Of a stretch of DNA of 64,000 bases, positions 16,489 through 25,558 are shown in pieces. Source of the DNA: Pseudanabaena sp. GTDB taxonomy: Bacteria; Cyanobacteriota; Cyanobacteriia; Pseudanabaenales; Pseudanabaenaceae. The stretch is from assembly GCA_003249035.1 (NCBI GenBank), contig QBMK01000002.1, positions 386,617 through 450,616 on the forward strand. Direction: 5' to 3'. Under the pieces are notes generated by a model. It saw only the letters and a program-made list of their open reading frames with translations, did no database searches and was not told the DNA's origin. Within the stretch, counting starts at the first letter, position 1. The number at the start of each line of letters is the position of its first letter. The position numbers and the translations under genes are program-made.

Positions 16489-16805
16489 GATCGCCTATCA
16501 ATTCCTCAACATTGCGATCGCCAATAACTTCTCGAAACCCAACAACCAAGTAGATTCGTTATACCCCGATCGCCTATCAATTTCCTAACATTGCGATCGC
16601 CAATAATTCCTCGAATCTCAATAACCAAGTAGATTTGTCATACCCCGATCGCCTATCAATTCCTTACTCTAAGCGATCACCAACAACTTCTCGAAACTCA
16701 ACAACGAGATAGATTTGTTATGCACTGATCGCGTATCAATTACTTAACTTTGCGATCGCCAATAACTTCTCCGAACTAAATAACAAAGAGAATCATTTTT
16801 AAATA
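16489..16805. repeat. Four tandem copies of a 79-bp repeat
   Basis: Copies begin at 16489, 16568, 16647 and 16727 (spacing 79, 79, 80). Each starts GATCGCCTATCAATT and has a second HIP1-like GCGATCGCC near its position 26, then AATAACTTCTCGAAA, then an AACAACCAAGTAGATTTGTT tail. Later copies carry more substitutions. Single diverged copies are seen at 14750, 15568 and 32328. The rest of 16806-16950 shows no gene; 16820-16870 resembles 14577-14635. Confidence 0.85.
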
Positions 16806-16950
16806 CTTAGTTTTGGCAAGAAATAGATCACTTTAACGGGGGTATTGCTTCGATATAACGACTAAGATAAGAGGTAGCAGACAACTTTTACAACTACCAT
16901 CTCTCAACTGTCCGCTTCATCGACTTGTTATACCGTGATATTTACAATTA

Positions 16951-19886
16951 CTACAAGCCGTGGAAGTCTCTCAAGATTTTCTTGATAATTACCTCTAGAT
17001 CAGGCTTTACAATATCGTTTGCAATGAGGTTTTTAGCAGCATCTTTGAAGTTTTGGGCAACAATAAAGCCATCTCCACCACCAGCCTTCTCAGCACGTTT
17101 CTCCAACAAACCCTCTAAAGTTAAAAATCTTAGATAATCTTCTAAAGGAATATGCCCTTTAATTGAAGCCATTCTATAGATACTTTCTGATTTCCATGAG
17201 AAACTGCCAGAGCGATAACCAACCTTCAAAATTCTGTAAAGGTTAGTGCGAACTTGCTTAGAAAGATTTCCAGCAGAGCTTAAGCTGTCGTCAAAAGCCT
17301 TTCTTAACTCTTCATTAAGATTACATGTAGAATCAAAAAGCATAGAATTAAGAGTGGCACTGAATTGTGGATCTATTCCCTTAAAAGTTGAATAATAAAA
17401 TACAGGAACATCAGAGGGAAACTCACATTTCTCAAAATCATGATATTCCTCAAACCATCCCTCATACACTTGAATTGTATGGAAATTTAACGGGAAAAAT
17501 TGTCCAAATACACACAAGTGACTTAACTTATTAGATCCAAATAATCTAATAAGATCATTTGAGTAATCACTTTTGCTCTTTCTATTGTTGTCTGAAAGAA
17601 CAAGGTATAACAGCCCCCAAAAATAGATTTTCGGGTACAAACTAGCTTCTTATTGGGAGCATTAAAATCCTTTATAAGCTTCTGTAGAATATGTCCACCA
17701 TGCTCAATGTAATTTATTTGAGCGATGCTTTTCATATTAATTAATTCTTCCAATAATAATGAGGAGCCATCATAAATCTCAGCCAATAACCTCTTCAAAT
17801 CTTCGCTAAGAGATTCTTTTATAAAGTTCGACAGAACAAATCTAACTTTTGTCCACAGTTCTACAAAGTCGTACTTAATCTTAAACGCATTTCGACTTCT
17901 ATCGAAGGAAAGAAGTGGACTTATATAAAACTGTGAGTATCTATCTGAGTCAAGGTTGGAAGTAGGCTCTATCGACGGAAAAAATATTTGAATATACTCA
18001 TTTAAATCTTTTTTTGAAATTTCACCTTGATTTCTAACAGAAATTTCAACTATTAATTCAAAGTAGTCATCACAAGTAATTTCTAGAGATTGCTTTCCAA
18101 TCTCTCTTTGTAGAAGCTTGTAGATTAAGTTGTCTAGTGTTGAATTGGAATAGTAATAGTTACTTTCTAATATTTCAGGAAGAGCAATCTTGTCATACTC
18201 CTCTCGGTCTACTAAATCACATATCAGAGAAATATAAATTGGAGTATGGCGAGATTCGTCGGTAATATCAAAATTTAACAAATATTTTTTAGCATCTTTA
18301 ACTCTTTGCTTAGAAAGCCTCTTGGTTAGATACTCACTAACCAACTCATCACTAAATCCTAAAAGAGCAAATACGGTTACAGAGTCTTTCTGTATATATT
18401 TATCAAGGTAATAGTCTCTCGAAGTTATTATTATGGAGCAACTTTTATATGCTTCATTCAACGAGATTGCAGACTGAATAAATGAATCCAAATCAAACTT
18501 TTCTTTTAGTATAGATTCTATTTCATCTAAACCATCAACAATTAAAACTAGATTCCCGCAGCTAATATTGATCTCAAAGTTGTTGTACTCCAATGCTTCA
18601 CTAGCATCTATTTCATTAACCTTCACAAACAACCGATACAAATCAGTTAGACTCTAAATCGTAAAATCAGCATTTGCATTGCGTAAATCAGTTGAAGAAA
18701 TAAGTAAAGCTCTCTTTTTATCAAGTCCATTAACTAACCTTACTACTTGCTCGCAAAAAGTGGTTTTGCCTACTCCTGCACGCCCTACAATTATGTTGAC
18801 TGGTCTTTGCTTTTCGGGAGAACTAATAAGCTGCTTAACATGCTGAAGACTAGGTTGTAAACCTATTTGCTGATCATCCTCAAGTTGAAAGAGTTCCTGA
18901 TCGACAAAATACTGCTCACTATCTAAGTTTAAATCAAGTAATCTGGCATATCCCGACAAACAGTATTTCCAAATAAAATCATCAATATAGAAATATTCTG
19001 TTATCTTGGACAAGTTTTTGTCAGCTATCTCCTCAAACTTGTCTTGTAAGTTAGCTATTCTATTGATTTCCCTCCCATTATCAGGATTTACGACTCTTGG
19101 AGAGCATATTGTTAGACTTGCTAGATTGAGTGTCAAGCCATCAATAAATTGCTGAAGAGTCACACTCATTGAAATATTCTTTTTAACAAAAACATAGCCT
19201 ATTAAAAGACTACTACTAACCTCAACTGTCACAAATTCATAGCTAATTCTTTTTTGAGTATCGTCAACTTTTTCTTGTAAAACAACTTTTTGCTTTGGAT
19301 AATAAATTTTTACAATATCTAAACCTCTAACATCTTCATAGGATCTTGTCTCTTTATTTGTATCAACATAGCTAGATTCTATCTCACTAATGTACGGAAG
19401 TATCCGTTGAGGAACAGGCTCTTTTATATATTCTCTATAGAACCAAGAAATAAGTCTTACTAAAACAACTTTTGTGATTTTTACATCTTCTAAATTACTC
19501 GAATCATTCGGGCTGTCAGTATCATGAGAAGCAGGATTTCCATGGCTTCTAATTATTCCTAAATAGTATTTTATTTTATTCCTTAAAGACTTATTTTTAA
19601 CGACAACATAGTCCTCATCTTGTTCATGAGTTACAACTTCTATTAGCCCAAAAAGTTCAAGTTTGTTTCGATATCTTGGGTTTATAAGAGTACCGTTTGC
19701 TTTTTCTTGCCCCTCTATAATCTTGCTTCCTTTTACTTCATCGTAGTGATGCAATATAACTGCTTTGCATAAAGCTTCACCCGCTTTTCTTGAGTTGTTC
19801 AGGATATCTTCTACAACCGTGTCTTCAAACGCTTGCAGAACCCATTTGTTTAATTCCTTGATTTTTTCCGATTTTTGAATAGTCAT
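16951..19886 (-). pseudogene. DUF4145/HEPN-like plus NACHT NTPase, broken by one amber stop and one frameshift
   Basis: One protein of roughly 975 residues is split in three. Part 1 (19886-18654): residues 30-150 resemble DUF4145/HEPN, with SRKAGEALCKAVI and IRSHGNPASH (R113...H121). The end holds Walker A GRAGVGKTTF (about 368-377), and it stops at TAG 18654-18656. The same frame goes on through SLTDLYRLFVKVNE to Walker B 'LVLIVDGLDEI' and the sensor-like SIIITSRDYY of NACHT/STAND proteins (part 2, 18641-17523). Near 17640 the frame shifts by one base into part 3 (YPKIYFWGLLYLVLS... to 16951). No HIP1 site occurs and the sampled GC is about 33%, suggesting foreign origin. STAND NTPases often serve in phage defence. 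Confidence 0.8.
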
Positions 19887-19997
19887 GTGCCTGTATTTCT
19901 ATAGCAAAAGCCTGCTTCTAATCCAGTTCTGGGTGTAAATAATCTTCTAGTATGCCTCAATCAGAGGCTAATCTGTATAAATCAGTACAAATACTCA

Positions 19998-20033
19998 TAT
20001 ATATGACAAGCCTAGCATAAATTGTCATATATA
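19998..20033. promoter_or_regulatory. Inverted repeat upstream of the NACHT gene
   Basis: TATATATGACAA (19998-20009) and its exact inverse (20022-20033) flank a 12-base centre about 112 bases before the NACHT gene start. It could be an operator or a short hairpin. Nothing else stands out in 19887-20157. Confidence 0.35.
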
Positions 20034-20157
20034 GTAACCAATGAGCGTAATAACAAGATTTTTGCAGATTAGTGTACCTAAATATACTTTTATTTAGCAA
20101 AATGAAAACTCGTAGATTGCTTTTAGCGAATCTTGCCAACTCATACAAAGATCGATC

Positions 20158-20748
20158 TTATTTAGCAGCTTTTGGATAGAGCCACTTAGCAAAGAGCTTG
20201 GTAACTCTTGGCATGATAATGTAAGTCATCGCAAATACCATCAGCCCTGAAACCAGCAAAGTCGCTAGAGGCGGTGGCAAAAAAGAGAGGTTCGGGATTA
20301 CCAATCTATTCATGAAATTTATTAGGATAAAGATAATTCCCCAAGTGAGAAGGAACATCTTATAGCGCGGCGGCGGTAAGATCGCCTTGTTGGTGGATAG
20401 AGTAAACCAAGTTTCCAATCCAGTGAGAACCTGAAGTTTGCTTTCATCTACAAGCAATCGATTGAGCTTGGCAAGATAACCTTTGCGAATTTCCGAACTT
20501 TCCCACAACCGATAATTACTAAGGCGATCGAATTTGAATACAATCCGATACTGAAGATTCGATGTGTCATCTGGGCGAAAGACATTCACTCCCAGATGAC
20601 CGTCAAACATTTCGGCAGCAGAAATCATTTCTGTTAAGATTCCCTCAAATTCCTGCTCACAAGAAGGCTTAACATTGAGAGCAACATCAACGGTTACGGG
20701 AGTATCATCTGATTCCATGCGATCGCTTTGATTCATTTGTTTCATCAT
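20158..20748 (-). CDS. ABM-domain (antibiotic biosynthesis monooxygenase-like) membrane protein
   Basis: Residues 18-120 resemble an ABM dimeric alpha+beta barrel: VTVDVALNVKPSCEQEFEGIL, HLGVNVFRPDD and YRIVFKFDRLSNYRLWESS. The C-terminal 60 residues carry two membrane helices (about 130-148 and 158-180). The protein is 196 residues; a shorter start at Met11 is possible. This ABM-plus-two-helices layout is common in bacteria and of unknown substrate. It lies 16 bases downstream of the SMP-30-like gene and is the last gene of the redox cluster. Confidence 0.75.
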   Translation of the reverse strand: MMKQMNQSDRMESDDTPVTVDVALNVKPSCEQEFEGILTEMISAAEMFDGHLGVNVFRPDDTSNLQYRIVFKFDRLSNYRLWESSEIRKGYLAKLNRLLVDESKLQVLTGLETWFTLSTNKAILPPPRYKMFLLTWGIIFILINFMNRLVIPNLSFLPPPLATLLVSGLMVFAMTYIIMPRVTKLFAKWLYPKAAK

Positions 20749-20764
20749 TAGTGATTAGCAAGAT

Positions 20765-21652
20765 TTAAACCAATGGCAGTCCCGCAATACCAACCTCAAG
20801 CCTTACCACCTTTCCCGATTCAACCCCAGTAGCAGGAGGAAAAGACATGCCGCCGTTGGTGGTGACATAGATGCTAGTGCGATCGCCTTCAGATGTGCCG
20901 AAAGCTAAAGCCGTGCTACCTGCCATGCCCTGCTCTAGTTGAGCAATGGTAGTGACAGTACCATCTTGAGCGATTTTCACTACACTATTAAAAACATGAG
21001 TAGTACCGTAGAGATTCCCTTCGATATCAAAGGCAAAGTCATCAATATTAACTCCAGTGAGAAAGATCTCTGGTTCTCCTGCCAAGCCATCAGCGAGAAT
21101 GGGAATCTTCACAATCTGCTTCTTTTGAGTATTGGAAGCATAGAGAAAATCATTGTAAATTTTTAAACCATTCACCGCAGGAGTAACTTCTTCGGGAGAA
21201 GTACGCGCAAGATCGGCATGTTCTAGCCAAATGCTAACGGTTTTCGTTGGCACGTTCAATTTCCAGATTGCGCCGCGATAGGAATCAGCAATTAAGTAGC
21301 GATCGCCATCTAATCGAGTCAATCCATTCAAAAATATTGCTTCAGTCAATTCCGTCAAAAGTTCAACCGTTCCATCGCTAGCAATGAGCCATATTACAGA
21401 AGTATCCTTCTCGTTCCAACCTGACAGAAGCAGTTCTCCATTTGGTGTCAATGCCAATCCAGTTGCTTTGCCTGCGATCGCTGCATGGGTTGCGACAACT
21501 CCATCCGCACCGATGCGAAAGACCTTTCCTTCGTAATGACTTGTGATGAATAAAGTATTATCCGCATCGACAACAATGCTCTCTAGAAATGTATTGACAG
21601 GAAATTCGGCGATCGCTTGGGCGGGTACTAAGTCAGTTAACGTTTCGATCAT
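20765..21652 (-). CDS. SMP-30/gluconolactonase-like beta-propeller
   Basis: The 295-residue protein shows repeated propeller blades: ESIVVDADNTLFITSHYEGKVFRI, ATGLALTPNGELLLSG, DRYLIADSYRGAIWKL, VNGLKIYNDFLYASNTQKKQIVKI and FDIEGNLYGTTHVFNSVVKI, here cited in part. These match SMP-30/gluconolactonase/NHL-like six-bladed propellers. Metal-binding Glu/Asn/Asp positions (E24, N175-like, D225-like) are plausible but I cannot verify them. There is no signal peptide. It follows an SDR gene with an 17-base gap, so both probably act on the same cyclic or lactone substrate; this is inference. Confidence 0.75.
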   Translation of the reverse strand: MIETLTDLVPAQAIAEFPVNTFLESIVVDADNTLFITSHYEGKVFRIGADGVVATHAAIAGKATGLALTPNGELLLSGWNEKDTSVIWLIASDGTVELLTELTEAIFLNGLTRLDGDRYLIADSYRGAIWKLNVPTKTVSIWLEHADLARTSPEEVTPAVNGLKIYNDFLYASNTQKKQIVKIPILADGLAGEPEIFLTGVNIDDFAFDIEGNLYGTTHVFNSVVKIAQDGTVTTIAQLEQGMAGSTALAFGTSEGDRTSIYVTTNGGMSFPPATGVESGKVVRLEVGIAGLPLV

Positions 21653-21669
21653 GATTTTTTAGCTGCGGT

Positions 21670-22518
21670 TTAAGTGGTCTCAAAGTCAGTATTAATGCCC
21701 AGATTTTCCCAATCATCTAACTCTTGGGACAGGGAGGCAATCTTTTTGCGAAACTTACTGTAGGCATATTTGCCCAAGGCAAGGCGCAGGGGAGGATTTG
21801 CCGATCGCACCATTTGCACGATCGCCTTAGCCGCTTTTTCGGGATCGCCTGGTTGCTTGCCTTCAATGCTATTTAAGAAATTCAGGAATTTACCAACAGT
21901 CGGTTCGTATTCTGGCATGGGTTCGGCAACCCGATCGAGCGATCGCCCGATAAAATCTGTGCGGAAGGGACCTGGTTCGACAATCGTTACCTTGATTCCA
22001 AAGGGAGCAACTTCTCCATGCAATGCTTCCGATATGCCTTCTAAGGCAAACTTCGCGCCGCCGTAAATGGAGAATCCTAACTCGTTAGTAAAACCCGCGA
22101 TCGCCGACATATTCACGATATGACCGCCGCCCTGCTGTCGCATGATAGGCAAAATCGCACGAATCGTATTAATCGCACCAAATAAATTCGTTTCAAAATT
22201 CCGCCGAATTTGGTCTTCGCTCACTTCCTCTAATGCTCCAATCAATCCGTACCCAGCATTATTGACGAGTACATCAACGCGACCAAAGGAAGCCAAGGCT
22301 TGTTCAAATGCCATTTCAATCTGCGATCGCTGCGTCACATCTAGGGCGATCGCCTTAACAGATTCGGGATAACGCTCGACTAAATCTGCTAATTGTTCGG
22401 GTTTGCGAGCCGTAGCAATCAAGCGATCGCCACTTTCCAAAACTGCCTCAGCAAGCGATCGACCGAATCCAGTGGAACTACCCGTAATTAGCCAAACTTT
22501 TGTATCTTGCTCGCTCAT
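21670..22518 (-). CDS. SDR-family oxidoreductase
   Basis: The 282-residue classical short-chain dehydrogenase starts at ATG 22518 (SEQDTKVWLITGSSTGFGR); an upstream in-frame ATG at 22530 overlaps the previous gene. Cofactor motif TGSSTGFG, DVT after strand 3, NNAGYG, catalytic Ser in NMSAIAGF, and Tyr-X3-Lys in SIYGGAKFALEG are all in place. Arginines after strand 2 (ATARKPEQL) suggest NADP preference. The substrate is unknown. It is next to an NAD(P)H-binding gene upstream (2 base gap) and an SMP-30-like gene downstream. Confidence 0.9.
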   Translation of the reverse strand: MSEQDTKVWLITGSSTGFGRSLAEAVLESGDRLIATARKPEQLADLVERYPESVKAIALDVTQRSQIEMAFEQALASFGRVDVLVNNAGYGLIGALEEVSEDQIRRNFETNLFGAINTIRAILPIMRQQGGGHIVNMSAIAGFTNELGFSIYGGAKFALEGISEALHGEVAPFGIKVTIVEPGPFRTDFIGRSLDRVAEPMPEYEPTVGKFLNFLNSIEGKQPGDPEKAAKAIVQMVRSANPPLRLALGKYAYSKFRKKIASLSQELDDWENLGINTDFETT

Positions 22519-22520
22519 AC

Positions 22521-23141
22521 TTAGTACCATATACCGACAATTTTTTGAAAGTCTTCTTTGTCAATCTCCTGCACGATCGCCGTAGCGACATCATCTGGAT
22601 AGATTATTTTAAAGCCGCCAGTAAATTGAGAACCCGTCCGAAAAGAACCTTTTTCGACTCCATCTTTGATATAGGGACAACCAACCAATGTCCAATTAAT
22701 CTTGGATTGAGCGACTCGATCGTAAGCATTTTGATGATCGGCGATCGCGTTTTTTACTGGTGTCAACTTTAAAATCTGAATGGTAATTTCTCCGAATAGG
22801 GTTTTATCCATTTGAGCAATACCAGTAATCGCAAGATAGCGCTTGTTGGGCTTGGAGGATAACAATTCAAGGATTAATTTAGTGGCATCGCTAAAAATTG
22901 TTGATGGCTTCAAGGGATCGGCTCCAATCACATTGATGACAAGATCGAAATCAATGCGCGCTAACTTCTCCAAGGCATCAGCATCATAAATATCGCCCTC
23001 TTGAACAGATAAATTTTCGCTTTGAACGGTCAATTTATTTCGGTTCCGAATGAAAGCCACCACCTCATGTCCTTTTTTCAGCGCCTTCGCAACTATCGAT
23101 CGCCCAACTCTTCCAGTGGCTCCAAAAATCAAAATTTTCAT
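22521..23141 (-). CDS. NAD(P)-binding Rossmann protein (atypical SDR, NmrA/BLVRB-like)
   Basis: The 206-residue protein starts MKILIFGATGRVGRSIVAKA, the GxxGxxG dinucleotide site of atypical SDRs, with VVAFIRNRNKL for NADP recognition. It continues with VQEGDIYDADAL, DLVINVIGADP, YLAITGIAQMDKT and DHQNAYDRVAQSKINWTLV, matching NAD(P)H-binding (PF13460-type) proteins. These usually act as small-molecule reductases or redox sensors. The gene overlaps the operon order: it precedes the SDR gene by two bases. Stop TAA at 22521-22523. Confidence 0.85.
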   Translation of the reverse strand: MKILIFGATGRVGRSIVAKALKKGHEVVAFIRNRNKLTVQSENLSVQEGDIYDADALEKLARIDFDLVINVIGADPLKPSTIFSDATKLILELLSSKPNKRYLAITGIAQMDKTLFGEITIQILKLTPVKNAIADHQNAYDRVAQSKINWTLVGCPYIKDGVEKGSFRTGSQFTGGFKIIYPDDVATAIVQEIDKEDFQKIVGIWY

Positions 23142-23177
23142 GACTTAGATAGTTTTGGATTAGATTTTGGCTAAATG

Positions 23178-23300
23178 CTAAATGCAGAATACGCCTAAAT
23201 GGTATAGGAGACAAGCAAATATTTTAAGCTGAAGTAAATTCGCAAGTTCATCAGGAGCAGCCGCAAACGGTGAATGTCCAGTCTCGATTTCTAATGCGCG
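23178..23300 (-). pseudogene. C-terminal remnant of an alpha/beta hydrolase
   Basis: On the minus strand near 23297-23229 the frame reads ALEIETGHSPFAAAPDELA followed by NLLQ, which matches the conserved end of esterase-like alpha/beta hydrolases (catalytic His in GHSPF, then a P-x-E-L-A helix). The upstream hydrolase body is absent and the following residues do not resemble the family. It looks like the last 25 codons of a lost gene of the redox cluster. Confidence 0.45.
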
Positions 23301-23325
23301 ATCGCAGAGTCGGGAAAAGCAAATG

Positions 23326-23510
23326 CTAAATAACATCAATTTGACTTTGGTTTGTAGGATCTTCAAGAGTTTCAATTACAAACATCTCTTCAAATTCTCG
23401 TTCCCATTCTTGAATCTCTTGGATTTCTTCAGCAGTAAGAAATTTTACTCGGAGATCGTTTAGATTAGGCGCACCCGTCTTCTGAAAAAGAATAGCACCG
23501 ATTAGAATTC
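23326..23510 (-). other. Start-less open frame, possible gene remnant
   Basis: A minus-strand frame ending at TAG 23326-23328 reads FLTAEEIQEIQEWEREFEEM and then FVIETLEDPTNQ, a composition typical of real coding DNA, but it has no ATG, GTG or TTG near its start and is closed by a stop at about 23511. It may be the 3' part of a lost gene. The rest of 23511-23651 holds no gene. Confidence 0.3.
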
Positions 23511-23651
23511 ATAACGCAATTGAGGTTTAATTTCGTTGACAAAGATAACTTATAAAAGATTTTTCGGCAATCGATCCGATATTTTAGGATAATAGCATCG
23601 CTGTTAATGTTTTACCCTGCTATCTTTAGAAGCTGAGAAAATTTAGTCCAT

Positions 23652-24401
23652 CTACCAAGGTAAAGCGATCGCACCGCCAAACTTCCGCATTTCGGCAAAG
23701 AAACCACCTTGAGCGCCGCCCTCTGGCAAAGTTGCCAAATACGCCGCAGTTTCCGCTCCTTCATCGGCGGTAAATGGTGCATCAGAACCGCCCATATCCG
23801 TTTTCATCCAACCAGGAGAATAGGCATTGATCAAAATGTTACTGCCCTGTAGTTCCTTCGCAAAGAGTGCCGTCAATCCATTTAAGCCAACTTTGGATAA
23901 ACGATAGGAAGGAGCCAAGGGATAATAGTCGCTGCCCATCGAATTGAGAGAAGCCATTTCTGTAGATACATTCACGATCCGCCCATAATTATTGGCTCTC
24001 ATCAATGGAATCAATGCTTGGGTGATTCGGGCTACCGCTAATACATTAGTGTTGAAAGTCGCCAGCATCGTTTCTATGTCTACCGTGAGCAGACTTGCTT
24101 CTTCCTGCTGCATCGTGGGATTGACACCTGCATTATTAACGAGAATATCGACTCTGCCATAGGTTTGCTGCAACCAAGTTGTAAACTCCTTTACGCTGTC
24201 ATCGCTAGTGACATCGAGAGGATGTACATATACTTGAACTCCTTCATCAGCTAGTCGTTTTTGCGCGGCAATGCTGTCTTGAGGATTGCGGCTGGTGATT
24301 ACCACCTGAATATCTTCTTTCTGGGCTAAATTACGGGCGATCGCATAGCCCAATCCCTTATGGCTTCCAGTAATTACGGCAACTTTCTTAGTCATAGCCA
24401 T
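23652..24401 (-). CDS. SDR-family oxidoreductase, carbonyl-reductase-like
   Basis: The 249-residue protein has the cofactor motif TGSHKGLGYAIA, the DVTSDDSV segment, NNAGVNPTM, catalytic Ser in NVSTEMAS and YRLSKVGLNGL with Tyr and Lys. The Gly-rich 'SPGWMKTDMGGSDAP' at the end matches human-type carbonyl reductase and plant menthol-reductase-like SDRs. It runs away from the LysR gene at 24489 and shares an 87-base divergent promoter gap with it, so it is the likely main target of that regulator. A start two codons later (MTKK) is possible. Confidence 0.9.
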   Translation of the reverse strand: MAMTKKVAVITGSHKGLGYAIARNLAQKEDIQVVITSRNPQDSIAAQKRLADEGVQVYVHPLDVTSDDSVKEFTTWLQQTYGRVDILVNNAGVNPTMQQEEASLLTVDIETMLATFNTNVLAVARITQALIPLMRANNYGRIVNVSTEMASLNSMGSDYYPLAPSYRLSKVGLNGLTALFAKELQGSNILINAYSPGWMKTDMGGSDAPFTADEGAETAAYLATLPEGGAQGGFFAEMRKFGGAIALPW

Positions 24402-24488
24402 CGAAATCCTCTAGTTAAATCTGCTAGGAAATTACCTTAGCAACCTCTAAACTATTAAACAAGACAATATTTTAGATAGATACTATTA

Positions 24489-25406
24489 ATGAAATCGATA
24501 AACTTGGCGGCGATCGATCTCAACTTATTAGTTGCTTTTGAGGCGTTGATGGAGCAGCGCAGCGTCACGAAAGCCGCCGAAAAACTCCAGATTGGACAAC
24601 CAGCGATAAGCGCATCTCTCAATCGGTTGCGAGGTTTATTTGAGGATGATTTATTTGTGCGATTGGGAAGACAAATGCACCCAACCGTGAAAGCTCAAGC
24701 GATCGCACCGAGTATTTTGGCTGCTTTACAACAGATTCGCCACACGATCGTTTCCAGTCAATCCTTCGATGCGACTAATAGCGATCGCACTTTTAACATC
24801 GGCAGTGCTGATTACAGCAGTGTTGTGATTGTGCCGCCACTTTTACAATTTTGCCAGCAAAATGCGCCGTTCGTTAACTTCAATACCATTGGGTTTGAGA
24901 AAGATAGCGTGGGAGATTTGTTAGAGCATGGAATGATTGATATCGCCTTGGGAGTTTTCCCTAATCCGCCGAGACAAACTCAATTGGAGCCAATTTTTCA
25001 AGAGCGATTTGTGGGCATTGTGCGTCAGGGACATTCTGCATTAAAAAATGGAACGATAAGTTTGGAAGCATTTTCTCAGCTATCTCATGGGCTGATGACC
25101 GTAAGGCGCGATCGCACTGGAGCGATCGATCAAGCCTTGCAAGCACAAAATTTACGACGGCGAATTGCTTTAATCACTCCGCACATGTTGGTTCTGCCCT
25201 TTGCGATCGCTTCTAGCGATCTAGTTGCGGCTGTGCCTCAACGCATTGCCCTGAATATGGCTAAGTCCTGTAATCTTGCTATTTTTGAACTACCAATCGA
25301 AACGCCGTCTTGGACAGTTTCGATGTTGTGGAGTGTGTTGTGCGATCGCGATGAGGAACATCAATGGTTACGCAATACCATCAAGTCAGTGGCGAGTCAG
25401 ATTTAG
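24489..25406 (+). CDS. LysR-family transcriptional regulator
   Basis: The 305-residue protein has a winged helix-turn-helix at residues 8-65 (DLNLLVAFEALMEQRSVTKA and AISASLNRLRGLFEDDLFVR), followed by the linker helix and a periplasmic-binding-like effector domain of NodD/PcpR type (about 95-300). LysR proteins usually bind an intergenic T-N11-A site and activate a divergent gene in the presence of a small molecule; here the divergent gene is an SDR, and the cluster continues with further reductases. The gene has HIP1 sites, so it is native. The N-terminus 'KSINLAAIDLNLL' is normal for NodD-like members. Confidence 0.9.
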   Translation: MKSINLAAIDLNLLVAFEALMEQRSVTKAAEKLQIGQPAISASLNRLRGLFEDDLFVRLGRQMHPTVKAQAIAPSILAALQQIRHTIVSSQSFDATNSDRTFNIGSADYSSVVIVPPLLQFCQQNAPFVNFNTIGFEKDSVGDLLEHGMIDIALGVFPNPPRQTQLEPIFQERFVGIVRQGHSALKNGTISLEAFSQLSHGLMTVRRDRTGAIDQALQAQNLRRRIALITPHMLVLPFAIASSDLVAAVPQRIALNMAKSCNLAIFELPIETPSWTVSMLWSVLCDRDEEHQWLRNTIKSVASQI

Positions 25407-25558
25407 CAAGAATAAAAAGCGATCGCTATTACTGTGAGTCGGGGTTTTTAGGCGCTTGCTAAATATGGCTTATCTAGTCATGGACATATATGCGATTAAT
25501 CACACGTAAATTAGCAAAAAATTATATATTTGATTTTTGATCTCAATAAATATTGCAT

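Noticed and set aside
16489..16805. 79-bp tandem repeat as a CRISPR array
   Set aside because: The entire 79 bases are repeated with no variable spacer, so it is a plain tandem repeat.
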